Shown here: positions 51,980-60,918 of the stretch, piece after piece | How positions within the stretch are numbered: position 1 is the stretch's first letter | Layout: every line of letters starts with the position of its first letter | Origin: an uncultured Candidatus Actinomarina sp. | GTDB taxonomy: Bacteria; Actinomycetota; Acidimicrobiia; Actinomarinales; Actinomarinaceae | Length of the DNA stretch: 64,000 nt | Direction of reading: 5' to 3' | Assembly (NCBI GenBank): GCA_902571385.1 | Contig: CACGBK010000003.1 | Span: 24,001 to 88,000, forward strand | Program-made: the position numbers and the translations under genes | Notes under the pieces: generated by a model | Told to the model about the DNA's origin: nothing | Seen by the model: the letters and a program-made list of their open reading frames with translations, nothing else | The model's database searches: none

Positions 51980-53045
51980 TTATTACTTTCGTAATAGATT
52001 GTTGATATCTGTACTCTTTACGATAATTGCTGTTATAGTTGCTGTTTCTTTCGCATCTGACATTGCAGCTTCTATTGATAGAACAGCAAATATTGTAACA
52101 AGTGATGAAGAAGTCGAAGAATTCATTGCAATTGTAAATATTCCTCAGGGTTCATCAGCAGCTGAAATTGCATCAATATTATCATCAGAAGGAATAATCA
52201 CGTCATCACTTGCATTTGAATTGTATTTAAGAAATGAAAATCTCTCAGATAAATTAAGAGCTGGAGAATATGAAATATCAAATAAACTAGAATTTGAGGA
52301 AATATCATCAATTTTGCTTAAGGGGCCTCCTTTAAAAACATATACAATCACAATTCCAGAAGGTTTATGGATATCTGAAACTTTAGAATCAATTTCATCT
52401 CAAACTGGATATGACAGTGACTTACTAGCTAACTCACTAATATCTGGAAATGTGAACAGCAAGTATGTATATCTTGGTGATTTTACAAACTTGCAACATT
52501 GGGAGGGATTGCTGTATCCGAATACATATCAGATTGCATTAGATGCATCAGGTGAGGATATTCTCCAAATACTAGTTAATGAATTAGAGTCTGTTATTGA
52601 TACTCTATTACGTGAATATCAGCTACCTTCCTGGTTAAAAAGCACGAATGAATTGTTTACTGTTGCAAGTCTCGTCGAAGCAGAATCAAAACTTCAAGAA
52701 GACAGACCCTTAGTGTCGTCAGTAATTAAAAATCGATTGTATGATGATATGCTTCTTCAAATTGATGCAATGGTTCTTTATGCACTCCAAGAAAGAAAAT
52801 CTCAAGTTTTACTTGTTGATTTACAAGTTGATTCAATTTACAATTCATATAAATATACAGGATTACCGCCTACACCAATTTCTGGTTTTGGTGAAAGGTC
52901 GATGAAGGCTGTTCTTGAAACTCCAGAAACTGATTTTATTTATTATCTTTTAACTGATAAAAACGGCAAGATGTCCTTTACGAATGATTATTCAGATTTT
53001 ATTAATATGAAGAACAAAGCTAAAGAAGAAGGTGTTATTCCATAA
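51972..53045 (+). CDS. mltG: Endolytic transglycosylase MltG
   Basis: 357 residues. One N-terminal helix (LLISVLFTIIAVIVAVSFA), a LysM-like segment (FIAIVNIPQGSSAAEIASIL), then the YceG domain: VASLVEAESKLQEDRPLVSSVIKNRL with the catalytic Glu, and LPPTPISGFGERSMKAVLE. Cuts nascent glycan strands at the outer membrane face. In other actinobacteria aro genes follow; here efp comes at once (TAATG overlap). Confidence 0.93.
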   Translation: MISYYFRNRLLISVLFTIIAVIVAVSFASDIAASIDRTANIVTSDEEVEEFIAIVNIPQGSSAAEIASILSSEGIITSSLAFELYLRNENLSDKLRAGEYEISNKLEFEEISSILLKGPPLKTYTITIPEGLWISETLESISSQTGYDSDLLANSLISGNVNSKYVYLGDFTNLQHWEGLLYPNTYQIALDASGEDILQILVNELESVIDTLLREYQLPSWLKSTNELFTVASLVEAESKLQEDRPLVSSVIKNRLYDDMLLQIDAMVLYALQERKSQVLLVDLQVDSIYNSYKYTGLPPTPISGFGERSMKAVLETPETDFIYYLLTDKNGKMSFTNDYSDFINMKNKAKEEGVIP

Positions 53046-53605
53046 TGGTATCTACAAACGATATTAGACCAGGTCAGTCGATAATTGTTGACGATGTCAT
53101 CTATCAAATAATGGAATACGCACATGTTAAGCCAGGTAAAGGTAAAGCATTTGTTAAAACAAAATTAAAAAATATGAAAGATGGTGGAATCATTGAAAAA
53201 ACATTTCGTGCTGATGAAAATGTTGACCAAGCATTTATTGATAAAAAACAATTTCAGTACTTGTACAGCGAAGGTGAAGCTTTTATTTTTATGAATAATG
53301 AAACATACGAGCAGATATCTTTAGATCAAGAAAAAATTAAAGAGATTGAATTACTACTAGTTCCTAATAATGATGTCACTATACAAATGTATGAAAATAG
53401 TCCTATAGATGTTGTACTTCCACCAAGCGTAGAATTAATGGTAACAAAGGCAGAACCTGCCGTTAAGGGCGATACAGTTACTTCATCTACTAAAACGGTA
53501 ACTTGTGAAACTGGATTGGAAGTTGTAGTACCAATGTTTATAGCTGAAAATGACATTATAAAAATTGATACTAAAGATAAATCATACATGACAAGAGTTT
53601 CATGA
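53045..53605 (+). CDS. efp: Elongation factor P
   Basis: 186 residues, three-domain OB fold protein. GQSIIVDDVIYQIMEYAHVKPGKGKAFVKTKLKNM holds the loop with Lys32-36 region that is modified in some bacteria; no modification genes are nearby. C-terminal signature VVPMFIAENDIIKIDTKDKSY. It relieves stalling at polyproline. ATGA overlap with nusB. Confidence 0.97.
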   Translation: MVSTNDIRPGQSIIVDDVIYQIMEYAHVKPGKGKAFVKTKLKNMKDGGIIEKTFRADENVDQAFIDKKQFQYLYSEGEAFIFMNNETYEQISLDQEKIKEIELLLVPNNDVTIQMYENSPIDVVLPPSVELMVTKAEPAVKGDTVTSSTKTVTCETGLEVVVPMFIAENDIIKIDTKDKSYMTRVS

Positions 53606-53985
53606 ACGATTTTAGAATTGATTCATTTGAAAAAGTATTCGCTGCCAGTCTCGATGAAATTGAAAAAATTGATAAGAATTTTACTGAACTAAGTGATAAC
53701 CAGAGATTAAGAGCTCAACAATTACTTCAAAACACTCAAGATAATAAAGAAAGGATAGAAAATTCCATTCGTACATATTCAGAAAATTGGTCTTATGAAA
53801 GAATAGGTAAAGTAGAAATTATAATATTATCACTAGGAATTTCAGAATTAATAATGGATTTAACTCCAAAAAAAGTAATAATTTCTGAATGGGTAAAGCT
53901 ATGTGATAAACATTCATCCTCTCAATCTGCGAAATTTGTAAATGGTATTTTAAATACAATTTCAGAAAATATTAACAATGAATAA
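53602..53985 (+). CDS. nusB: Transcription antitermination factor NusB
   Basis: 127 residues, all-helical. WSYERIGKVEIIILSLGISELI and IISEWVKLCDKHSSSQSAKFVNGIL are the family segments. Binds boxA RNA for rRNA antitermination. Overlaps mihF by eight bases. Confidence 0.93.
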   Translation: MNDFRIDSFEKVFAASLDEIEKIDKNFTELSDNQRLRAQQLLQNTQDNKERIENSIRTYSENWSYERIGKVEIIILSLGISELIMDLTPKKVIISEWVKLCDKHSSSQSAKFVNGILNTISENINNE

Positions 53986-54259
53986 CGAGTACATTTTAGA
54001 AGTTAAGAAAAAAAGATTATTGTTTATAGATGAATTTGAGAAAAACATAGAAAATATATACGATGAGTTAATCAAAGCAAAAAATGATAACCAATTATCG
54101 TCGATAAGGGTGCATAAATATTTAACTGCTGGTGGAACATTAGGTAAAGTTAAGACAGCTAGATACCTTAATGAAATTGGTCTAGGTGAAAAAACAAAAT
54201 TTAAAAATTTAAAAGAAGCTGATATAAAAAAATTAGTAAAATACGTAATTGAACAATGA
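53978..54259 (+). CDS. mihF: Actinobacterial integration host factor (mIHF type)
   Basis: 93 residues. Helix-two-turn-helix region SIRVHKYLTAGGTLGKVKTARYLNEIGLGE corresponds to the mIHF DNA-binding part (VGKVRARQIMERLGI in relatives). Nucleoid-associated protein found next to gmk only in actinobacteria, so it is the best single taxon marker in the window. ATGA overlap with gmk. Confidence 0.88.
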   Translation: MNNEYILEVKKKRLLFIDEFEKNIENIYDELIKAKNDNQLSSIRVHKYLTAGGTLGKVKTARYLNEIGLGEKTKFKNLKEADIKKLVKYVIEQ

Positions 54260-54786
54260 TAGTTATATTTAGTGGTCCATCGGGAGTTGGTAAGTCAACA
54301 ATCATTAACTTACTTAGATCTAAAATTGATTTTTATTTTTCAATATCTCACACAACCCGTCCTATGAGAGATGATGAAAAAGATAAAGAAGATTATTACT
54401 TTATTTCTGAGGACGCATTTAAAGACATGGTTTCCAATGAAGAATTTATTGAATATGAAAGATATGGAAGCTTTTTTTATGGTACTTCCAAAAATGAAAT
54501 TACAAAAAGTGATTTCACGATATTAGATTTAGAAGTTAATGGGGCAACCAAACTTTTATCTAGTAATTCAGAGTTTGTAGGTATATTTGTTGATATTGAT
54601 GACGAAATTCTGATTAATCGACTTACAGAAAGAGGTCATGATCATCAATTTATTGAGGAAAGAATGAAATTAGCTTCAGAACAAAGAAAATCAATGCCTA
54701 AGTTTGATTATGTACTTAAAAATATAGATTTAAACACTACTCTTAAAGAAATATTAGATATATTATATGACCTGGAGAAAAAATGA
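54256..54786 (+). CDS. gmk: Guanylate kinase
   Basis: 176 residues, short. P-loop FSGPSGVGKSTII, GMP-binding SISHTTRPMRDDEKDKEDYYFIS and FIEYERYGSFFYGT, lid region RGHDHQFIEERMKLA. Phosphorylates GMP with ATP. ATGA overlap with rpoZ. Confidence 0.96.
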   Translation: MIVIFSGPSGVGKSTIINLLRSKIDFYFSISHTTRPMRDDEKDKEDYYFISEDAFKDMVSNEEFIEYERYGSFFYGTSKNEITKSDFTILDLEVNGATKLLSSNSEFVGIFVDIDDEILINRLTERGHDHQFIEERMKLASEQRKSMPKFDYVLKNIDLNTTLKEILDILYDLEKK

Positions 54787-55010
54787 TAAAACCACCTATT
54801 GAAGAATTATTAAAGAACTCACCTGGAAGATTTGCTTTAGTCATTACTTCAGCAAGACGTGCTAAAGACATAAACTCATATTTTAATCAACTTGGTGAAG
54901 GTATAGGCGCTTATACACCTCCACAAGTACAAAGTTTAAGTCGAAAACCACTTACCGTTGCATTTGAAGAAATTGCATCTGGAAAAGTAGAGGTTAGCGA
55001 AAAAGAATAA
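54783..55010 (+). CDS. rpoZ: RNA polymerase omega subunit
   Basis: 75 residues: NSPGRFALVITSARRAKDINSYFNQLGEG and RKPLTVAFEEIASGKV match actinobacterial omega. Helps assembly of RNA polymerase. Confidence 0.93.
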   Translation: MIKPPIEELLKNSPGRFALVITSARRAKDINSYFNQLGEGIGAYTPPQVQSLSRKPLTVAFEEIASGKVEVSEKE

Positions 55011-55014
55011 ATCA

Positions 55015-56127
55015 ATGAGCGAAAATATACTACTTGGTATAACTGGTAGTATCGCTTCTTCTAAGTCTGAGGTACTTTTTCAGCTTCTAAATAAACAAAA
55101 CAATGTTGAAATTTTTTCAACTAATGAGGGTCTCAAATATGTATCTCAAGATTTTCAAAATGAGAATACAATATATTCATCATGGGACCAACTCGAAGGA
55201 TCACCACATATAGAATATGCAAGATGGGCAGATAAAGTTATTATTTACCCTGCAACTGCGAATTTTATCAGTAAGTATGCTCATGGATTAGCTGATGATC
55301 TTCTTTTATCTACATTATTGATGTTTGACAAGGATATATATATTGCACCTGCAATGCACGAAGAAATGTTTATGGATAAAAAAATCCAAGAAAATATTTT
55401 AAATTTAAGTAACAAAGTTACATTTTGTGGACCTAGATTTGGAAATCTGGATATAGGGGATCAAGGAATAGGAAGACTAGTTGAACCAAATGAACTTTTT
55501 GATATATTATATACAAAAAAAGATAAAGTAATTGTTACATCAGGACCAACTTCTGAATATATAGATGATGTAAGAGTTATAACAAATAAATCATCTGGAA
55601 AACAGGGGAGAGCAATAGCTATAGAACTAATGAGTCAAGGTTATGAAGTTGTATACATTCATTCAAAAGACATAGAACCTGTGGCAGGAGTAAGAAATAT
55701 TATTTTTGAAACTTCTGAAGATTTATTAAAAGCGATGGACAGTGAAACAAATAACTTAAAACACCTTTTTATGGTTGCTGCTGTTTCAGATTTTGTTATT
55801 AAAAAAACTAAAGGAAAAATTGATCGATCAAAAGGAGAAGCGTCTATTAATCTGTCACCCAATATTGATATAGTAAAAGAATATAAATTAAAGAACAGAG
55901 ATGTAAATGTGATAAGTTTTTCTGCGCAAACAAACAATGATTTAAACTTCGAAAAAATTAAAAGTAAAGATTCTGATTACCTTGTCATAAATAATTTAAG
56001 TGATAATTATTTTGGGTCAGATATGAATAAAGTAACAATAATTAATAAATCTGAAAAGATTTATGAATCCGGAGATGAAAATAAACATCTAATTGCTCAA
56101 AAGATAATTCAGAATACAATAATTTAA
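55015..56127 (+). CDS. coaBC: Phosphopantothenoylcysteine decarboxylase/synthase
   Basis: 370 residues. CoaC half: NILLGITGSIASSKS, RWADKVIIYPATANFISKYAHGLADDLL, APAMHEEMF. CoaB half: VIVTSGPTSEYIDDVRVITNKSSGKQG with the Asn/Lys region. Two steps of coenzyme A synthesis. metK, which often follows, is absent here. Confidence 0.94.
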   Translation: MSENILLGITGSIASSKSEVLFQLLNKQNNVEIFSTNEGLKYVSQDFQNENTIYSSWDQLEGSPHIEYARWADKVIIYPATANFISKYAHGLADDLLLSTLLMFDKDIYIAPAMHEEMFMDKKIQENILNLSNKVTFCGPRFGNLDIGDQGIGRLVEPNELFDILYTKKDKVIVTSGPTSEYIDDVRVITNKSSGKQGRAIAIELMSQGYEVVYIHSKDIEPVAGVRNIIFETSEDLLKAMDSETNNLKHLFMVAAVSDFVIKKTKGKIDRSKGEASINLSPNIDIVKEYKLKNRDVNVISFSAQTNNDLNFEKIKSKDSDYLVINNLSDNYFGSDMNKVTIINKSEKIYESGDENKHLIAQKIIQNTII

Positions 56128-56128
56128 A

Positions 56129-57484
56129 GTGTTTGCAGATGTTGAAATTTTGTCGAACAATACATATAAATTTAATATATTTACATATTCAATTCCTACT
56201 CGCTTAACACAAAAAATTAAAATAGGTTCGATAATAAAAGTTACGTTTAGAAACACTATAAAAGATGCAGTTGTAATAAACACACATAATGAATCACCAA
56301 ATATAAAACTGATTAAACCTATTGAAAAAGTAACAAGTCAACTTAACAGCACACAATTATTGTTTTTAAAACATGTTGCCTCTGCAAATTATCTAAACAT
56401 AGGTATGACGCTATTCAACCTTTATAAAGATACTGATTACAAATTAGATAGTGAATTAGGTTTATCAGAAAACTTAATTTTTAACAATAATGACATCTAC
56501 TCAAATCTTGAAAATAAAGAACGAAATATAATATTTACACCATCTCTAAAATCAGCAAAAACTCTGTATGAGAATATGATCAGAAACAACATTCAGATTG
56601 ATTTTTATCAAAAAACAGGTGGTAACGAAGAAATATCGAACGTTATTCAGAGTCAGAGTAAATATACAAATACAATTCTATTATCAAATAATTACCCAAA
56701 AATTTTTCAATCAAAAAACACAAATTGTCACTTTTTTGATACAAATGATATTGGATTTAATTTACCAAAATTAAACTCCATGAATATTATCGAGTTAGCT
56801 TCTCTCAAGCATCATTACTTTGGTGGTAAATATTATTTTTATAATGAATATCCTTCTTTGAATATTTTTGATAAAGCAACTCATTATAAAAAACCTGATC
56901 TTACAAATGTAGATATTTATCATGGAAATGGCATAAATGAATGTATCGAGTTATTAAAAACAAAATATGACCTTTCAACAAATATACTTGCTCATGATCA
57001 ACCATCCGAAGAATATTTAAATGACTTTAACATAATCAAAAATAATCAAGAAGATTACGATATAAGCGTATTAATAAACCCAAGAATTGTATATAAAAAT
57101 AATTTAAATTCTGAAAGGCTCATTTATTTAATAAAAAAAATAAATGAAGTAAATACTAAAAATAAAAAATTAATAATATTATCAACTCAAAATATAGATC
57201 TACATAAAGCACTTGAATATGAATATATAACAAAGTTAACAAAAGAAGAATTAAAAGAACGAAAAAAATGGGGTCCAAACTTACATCATAAAGTTTATAA
57301 AATACTTTCTGATAAAGAACTCTCTCTTGAAAACACTAATTTAGTATTAGGTCCAAGAGTTAGAGATGATGTCTTTGAATATGAAATCAACATTAATTTA
57401 AGAAACAATATTAATTACAATAAAATTATTACAAGCTTCAGAAAGCTTCAGACTTATGAACCAAGGAAAGTGATGTCAATTTAA
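56129..57484 (+). CDS. priA: Degenerate PriA-like protein (probable primosomal protein N')
   Basis: 451 residues against about 650-700 in related bacteria. Only the N-terminal 3'-DNA-binding domain is clearly recognisable (FTYSIPTRLTQKIKIGSIIKV). No Walker A (GxGKT/S) or DExH motif is visible, and only two Cys are present, so the eight-Cys zinc domain is gone. It keeps the actinobacterial place between coaBC and def and overlaps def as TAATG. Actinobacterial PriA proteins are already thought to lack helicase activity; this one is further reduced. Confidence 0.65.
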   Translation: MFADVEILSNNTYKFNIFTYSIPTRLTQKIKIGSIIKVTFRNTIKDAVVINTHNESPNIKLIKPIEKVTSQLNSTQLLFLKHVASANYLNIGMTLFNLYKDTDYKLDSELGLSENLIFNNNDIYSNLENKERNIIFTPSLKSAKTLYENMIRNNIQIDFYQKTGGNEEISNVIQSQSKYTNTILLSNNYPKIFQSKNTNCHFFDTNDIGFNLPKLNSMNIIELASLKHHYFGGKYYFYNEYPSLNIFDKATHYKKPDLTNVDIYHGNGINECIELLKTKYDLSTNILAHDQPSEEYLNDFNIIKNNQEDYDISVLINPRIVYKNNLNSERLIYLIKKINEVNTKNKKLIILSTQNIDLHKALEYEYITKLTKEELKERKKWGPNLHHKVYKILSDKELSLENTNLVLGPRVRDDVFEYEININLRNNINYNKIITSFRKLQTYEPRKVMSI

Positions 57485-57978
57485 TGGAAGAAATAGTAAT
57501 ATTTGGACATCCATCATTAAGAACAAAGTCTTCAGAAATAACTGAATTTAATAATGATTTAGAAAAACTATCCGAAAGAATGATAAAAATAATGTATGAA
57601 GCACCGGGAGTTGGTTTAGCTGCACCTCAAATTGGAATTAATAAAAATATATTTGTATTCGATGCGGGTGATGGTCCAAAAACAGCAATAAATCCAACTA
57701 AAATTGAAGTAGAAGGAAGTGCTGTGTTTTTAGAAGGATGTTTATCTCTTCCTGGTTATTACTGGGAAATCGAACGACCTGAATTCGCAAAAATATATTG
57801 TCAGAATCTTAAAGGTGAACCTATAACTTATGAAGGTGATGAACTAACTGGAAGAGTATTACAACATGAATTTGATCATTTAAAAGGAAAGTTATTACTT
57901 TCATCTCTAACTAGAAAAGAAAGAAAAGAGGCAATTAAAAAAATAACAGTGAACGGTTTTCCAGGCGATGACTTATAA
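57484..57978 (+). CDS. def: Peptide deformylase
   Basis: 164 residues with all three motifs: GVGLAAPQIG, EGCLSLPG (metal Cys) and LQHEFDHLKG (metal His pair and catalytic Glu). Removes formyl from new proteins; pairs with fmt next door, which it overlaps by 11 bases. Confidence 0.97.
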   Translation: MEEIVIFGHPSLRTKSSEITEFNNDLEKLSERMIKIMYEAPGVGLAAPQIGINKNIFVFDAGDGPKTAINPTKIEVEGSAVFLEGCLSLPGYYWEIERPEFAKIYCQNLKGEPITYEGDELTGRVLQHEFDHLKGKLLLSSLTRKERKEAIKKITVNGFPGDDL

Positions 57979-58780
57979 ATATTTTTTTGGGAGTGATAAG
58001 AGAAGCGTTCCATATTTGAACTTTCTTTCAAAAGAAATAAAAGAATTAGTAGTGGTAACAACAAAGCCAAAAAAAAGTGGGCGTGGAAATAAATTAAGAA
58101 CAAATCCTGTAGAGGATTTTTGCCAAAATAACAATATTGTATTTAAGCACTTTGACGGTTCTGAGATATATTCAGATATGGATTATGGATTATGTGTGAG
58201 TTTTGGTGCAATTTTTAAAGCTGACTTTATAAATGGTAATGCACCTATTTTTAATATTCACTTAAGCAGGCTTCCAGAACTTCGTGGCCCTTCACCGGTA
58301 GAATCAGCAATATTAAATGGGAATACATTATTTGGTTATACAATATTTAAAATTGTGCAGGAAATTGATGAAGGACCAATTCTTTACCAAAATGATGTGG
58401 AAGTACTCGATAATTATTCATCAAATGTTTATGAAGCGTTGCTTGAAGATTTTATAAGGAGTTTTAAATCTATTGACTTTAAATCACCATTGCAAATTCA
58501 GGAAGGCGATGTTTCTGTAACCAGCAAATTTGTAAAAACTGACTACATGATTTCAAAAGAAGATACAATCTATGAAGCTAAAAATAAAATTAAAGCATTC
58601 GATATTTTAGGGCCTGCATATATTCAATATGATTCCAAAATAATTAAAATTCATAAATATACTGAAGATAATTCAGATTTTAAATATGAATTAAAAGATG
58701 GAAATTTATATTTGGATGAGATTACACCCGAAGGGAAAAATAAAATGACGGCTAATGATTACATACGTGGACGTCAATGA
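57968..58780 (+). CDS. fmt: Methionyl-tRNA formyltransferase
   Basis: 270 residues, shorter than the usual 310 or so because the C-terminal domain is reduced. Core motif IFNIHLSRLPELRGPSPVESAILNG has the catalytic Asn-His, with the usual HPSLLP changed to HLSRLP, and EIDEGPILYQ downstream has the conserved Asp. ATGA overlap with rpe; rsmB, which often sits between, is missing. Confidence 0.93.
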   Translation: MTYKYFFGSDKRSVPYLNFLSKEIKELVVVTTKPKKSGRGNKLRTNPVEDFCQNNNIVFKHFDGSEIYSDMDYGLCVSFGAIFKADFINGNAPIFNIHLSRLPELRGPSPVESAILNGNTLFGYTIFKIVQEIDEGPILYQNDVEVLDNYSSNVYEALLEDFIRSFKSIDFKSPLQIQEGDVSVTSKFVKTDYMISKEDTIYEAKNKIKAFDILGPAYIQYDSKIIKIHKYTEDNSDFKYELKDGNLYLDEITPEGKNKMTANDYIRGRQ

Positions 58781-59367
58781 AGATTTCTGCAAGTATTCAG
58801 GCATCTAACATTTATAATCTTCTAAATGAGCTACATGATTATAGTGATAGTTTTGATCAATTACATGTTGATATAACTGATGGGAACTTTACAAATAATA
58901 TATCCCTTCCTGTTGCAATTATTGAATACATCAAAAAAAATACAGATTACGTGATTGACACCCATTTAATGCTGAATAATAACGAACTGTTTACACAAAA
59001 AGCTTTTGAATATGGTTCTGATATTGTCACTGTACATTGTGAAACTACAACTCCAGAAATCTTTAAATCACTAGTGAACGAATTTACATATGTTGGTGTT
59101 GGAATGCTTCCTACTACAGATATGAAAACTTTATCTAATTACATTGATGAAGCTTATAGTGTCTTATTATTGACAGTTAATCCTGGTTTCTCAAATCAGA
59201 CTAAGGCAGTAAATTTAATAGACAGGGTACAAGAATTTAAAGATCTCTATCCTGATTTCTCCAACTTGTTAATTGTTGATGGGGGAGTAAAAAAAGAAGA
59301 ATTAGAATCCTTAAGAAATCTTGATGTTGATATAGCTGTTCAGGGGGGAGCTATATTTGCAAAATAG
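58777..59367 (+). CDS. rpe: Ribulose-phosphate 3-epimerase
   Basis: 196 residues, about 20 shorter than usual. LHVDITDGNFTNNISLP, YVIDTHLMLNN, VLLLTVNPGFSNQ and LLIVDGGVKKEE match the TIM-barrel motifs with catalytic Asp and metal His. Interconverts ribulose 5-phosphate and xylulose 5-phosphate, which ties into riboflavin and PLP precursors. Confidence 0.92.
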   Translation: MKISASIQASNIYNLLNELHDYSDSFDQLHVDITDGNFTNNISLPVAIIEYIKKNTDYVIDTHLMLNNNELFTQKAFEYGSDIVTVHCETTTPEIFKSLVNEFTYVGVGMLPTTDMKTLSNYIDEAYSVLLLTVNPGFSNQTKAVNLIDRVQEFKDLYPDFSNLLIVDGGVKKEELESLRNLDVDIAVQGGAIFAK

Positions 59368-60340
59368 TCTCAAATACTTACAATTCTCTGAATATATGAT
59401 TGAAGCTATAAAAGTTGCATTGCGTTACAACCCATCACCAAACCCGAGAGTGGGGGCTGTTCTTGTTGATAAAAATAATAAAATTAAAAAAGTTGCGGCA
59501 CATCAAAATAAGGGATACGATCATGCAGAATACAGTCTATTTAAGAATTCAGAAGTATCACCTGATGATACGTTATACGTAACTCTAGAACCTTGCTTTC
59601 ATGATGATACTTCACCTTCCTGCGCTTCAACTGTTATACAAACTGGTATCAAATCGGTAGTGGTAGGAGATATTGATAAAGATAAAAGAACAGATGGAAA
59701 AGGTATAGATCTATTAAGACAAAACGATATAGAAGTAATAGTTGAAGAAGGTGTTAATGAATTTCTAAACCCTGGATATAAATACTCTGATACAAAAACT
59801 TTTTTAATTGGTAAAGTAGCAGTCTCAAATGACAATATTATATATAAAGAAAACAATAAATATATTAGTAATCAACAATCTCGTGAAATATCACACTTTA
59901 TCAGGTCAACCATAGATTGTATAATCATTGGAAAGAATACATTAATAAAAGATGAACCTCAACTTAATGTACGCCTTGATGATAAATTTTCAAGTCCGAA
60001 ACCAATCGTAATTTGGGGAAATAATACAAAAGATTTAATGACCTATAAGAAAAATAATAGTAATTTTTTATTCTACGTTGAAAATGAAGAAGGATCATTT
60101 AATGACTACGTATTAAGAAATCACTTCAAGACAGGCCTTATTGAAGGCGGTAATAAGATTCTTTCATACTTTTTTGAACAACAACAAATAGATAAGTTTT
60201 ATATGTTTAAATCTGATTCTAATTTAGTTAATGGTTTGAAATTAGATGCAAGAATTCAAAATAGTTTAAAAAAAGATTTTATTCTCAATGATCAATATCA
60301 GATTAAAGATAATTTATTATCTACTTATACTATTAAGTGA
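59357..60340 (+). CDS. ribD: Riboflavin biosynthesis deaminase/reductase
   Basis: 327 residues. Deaminase zinc site HAEYSLFKNS and EPCFHDDTSPSCASTVI; reductase half TIDCIIIGKNTLIKDEPQLNVR. The TTG at 59357 is chosen because the EYMIEAIKVALRYNPSPNPRVGAV arrangement matches the usual N-terminus; an ATG at 59396 would cut it short. Overlaps rpe by 11 bases. Confidence 0.93.
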   Translation: MQNSLKYLQFSEYMIEAIKVALRYNPSPNPRVGAVLVDKNNKIKKVAAHQNKGYDHAEYSLFKNSEVSPDDTLYVTLEPCFHDDTSPSCASTVIQTGIKSVVVGDIDKDKRTDGKGIDLLRQNDIEVIVEEGVNEFLNPGYKYSDTKTFLIGKVAVSNDNIIYKENNKYISNQQSREISHFIRSTIDCIIIGKNTLIKDEPQLNVRLDDKFSSPKPIVIWGNNTKDLMTYKKNNSNFLFYVENEEGSFNDYVLRNHFKTGLIEGGNKILSYFFEQQQIDKFYMFKSDSNLVNGLKLDARIQNSLKKDFILNDQYQIKDNLLSTYTIK

Positions 60341-60918
60341 TGTTTACTGGAATTATTAATTCAATTGGGAATATTGAGAATTTATATGATGATTTAATTC
60401 AAATCAGTACTGATAATAACTCATACCAAAATCTTGATTCTGGAACAAGTATTGGGATTGATGGAACGTGTCTAACTTTACGTGATTACGAGAATGATTT
60501 ATTAAACTTTCAAGTATCAAGTGAAACATTTGATAGAACAATTGCTAAAGGATATAAAACTGGTTCAAAAATTAATCTAGAATTACCAGCAACCATGTCA
60601 ACATTCTTAAGTGGTCATATTGTTCAAGGACATGTTGACACAACCTCAGAAGTAATAAACATTGAAGAAAATGAAAATAATCTATGGACTTACTATTTCA
60701 AAATTATCGATTCTAAATATATCGTTGATAAAGGTTCGATTACGATAAACGGTATATCGTTAACAGTTGTTGATCCGAATGAAGAATCATTTAGTGTTGC
60801 AGTTATAAGTGAAACTTATCAAAGAACAAATTTACAATACCTAAAAAATGGCTCATTAGTTAACATTGAATATGACATACTTGCTAAATATATGGAGAAA
60901 ATGATTAATGATAAGTGA
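60340..60918 (+). CDS. ribE: Riboflavin synthase alpha subunit
   Basis: 192 residues of two repeated beta-barrel halves, each with its own motif: MFTGIINSIGNI...DGTCLTL and GHIVQGHVDTTSEV...ITINGISLTVVD. Makes riboflavin from two lumazines. The start overlaps the ribD stop as TGATG; overlaps ribBA by 11 bases. Called ribC in some genomes. Confidence 0.95.
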   Translation: MFTGIINSIGNIENLYDDLIQISTDNNSYQNLDSGTSIGIDGTCLTLRDYENDLLNFQVSSETFDRTIAKGYKTGSKINLELPATMSTFLSGHIVQGHVDTTSEVINIEENENNLWTYYFKIIDSKYIVDKGSITINGISLTVVDPNEESFSVAVISETYQRTNLQYLKNGSLVNIEYDILAKYMEKMINDK

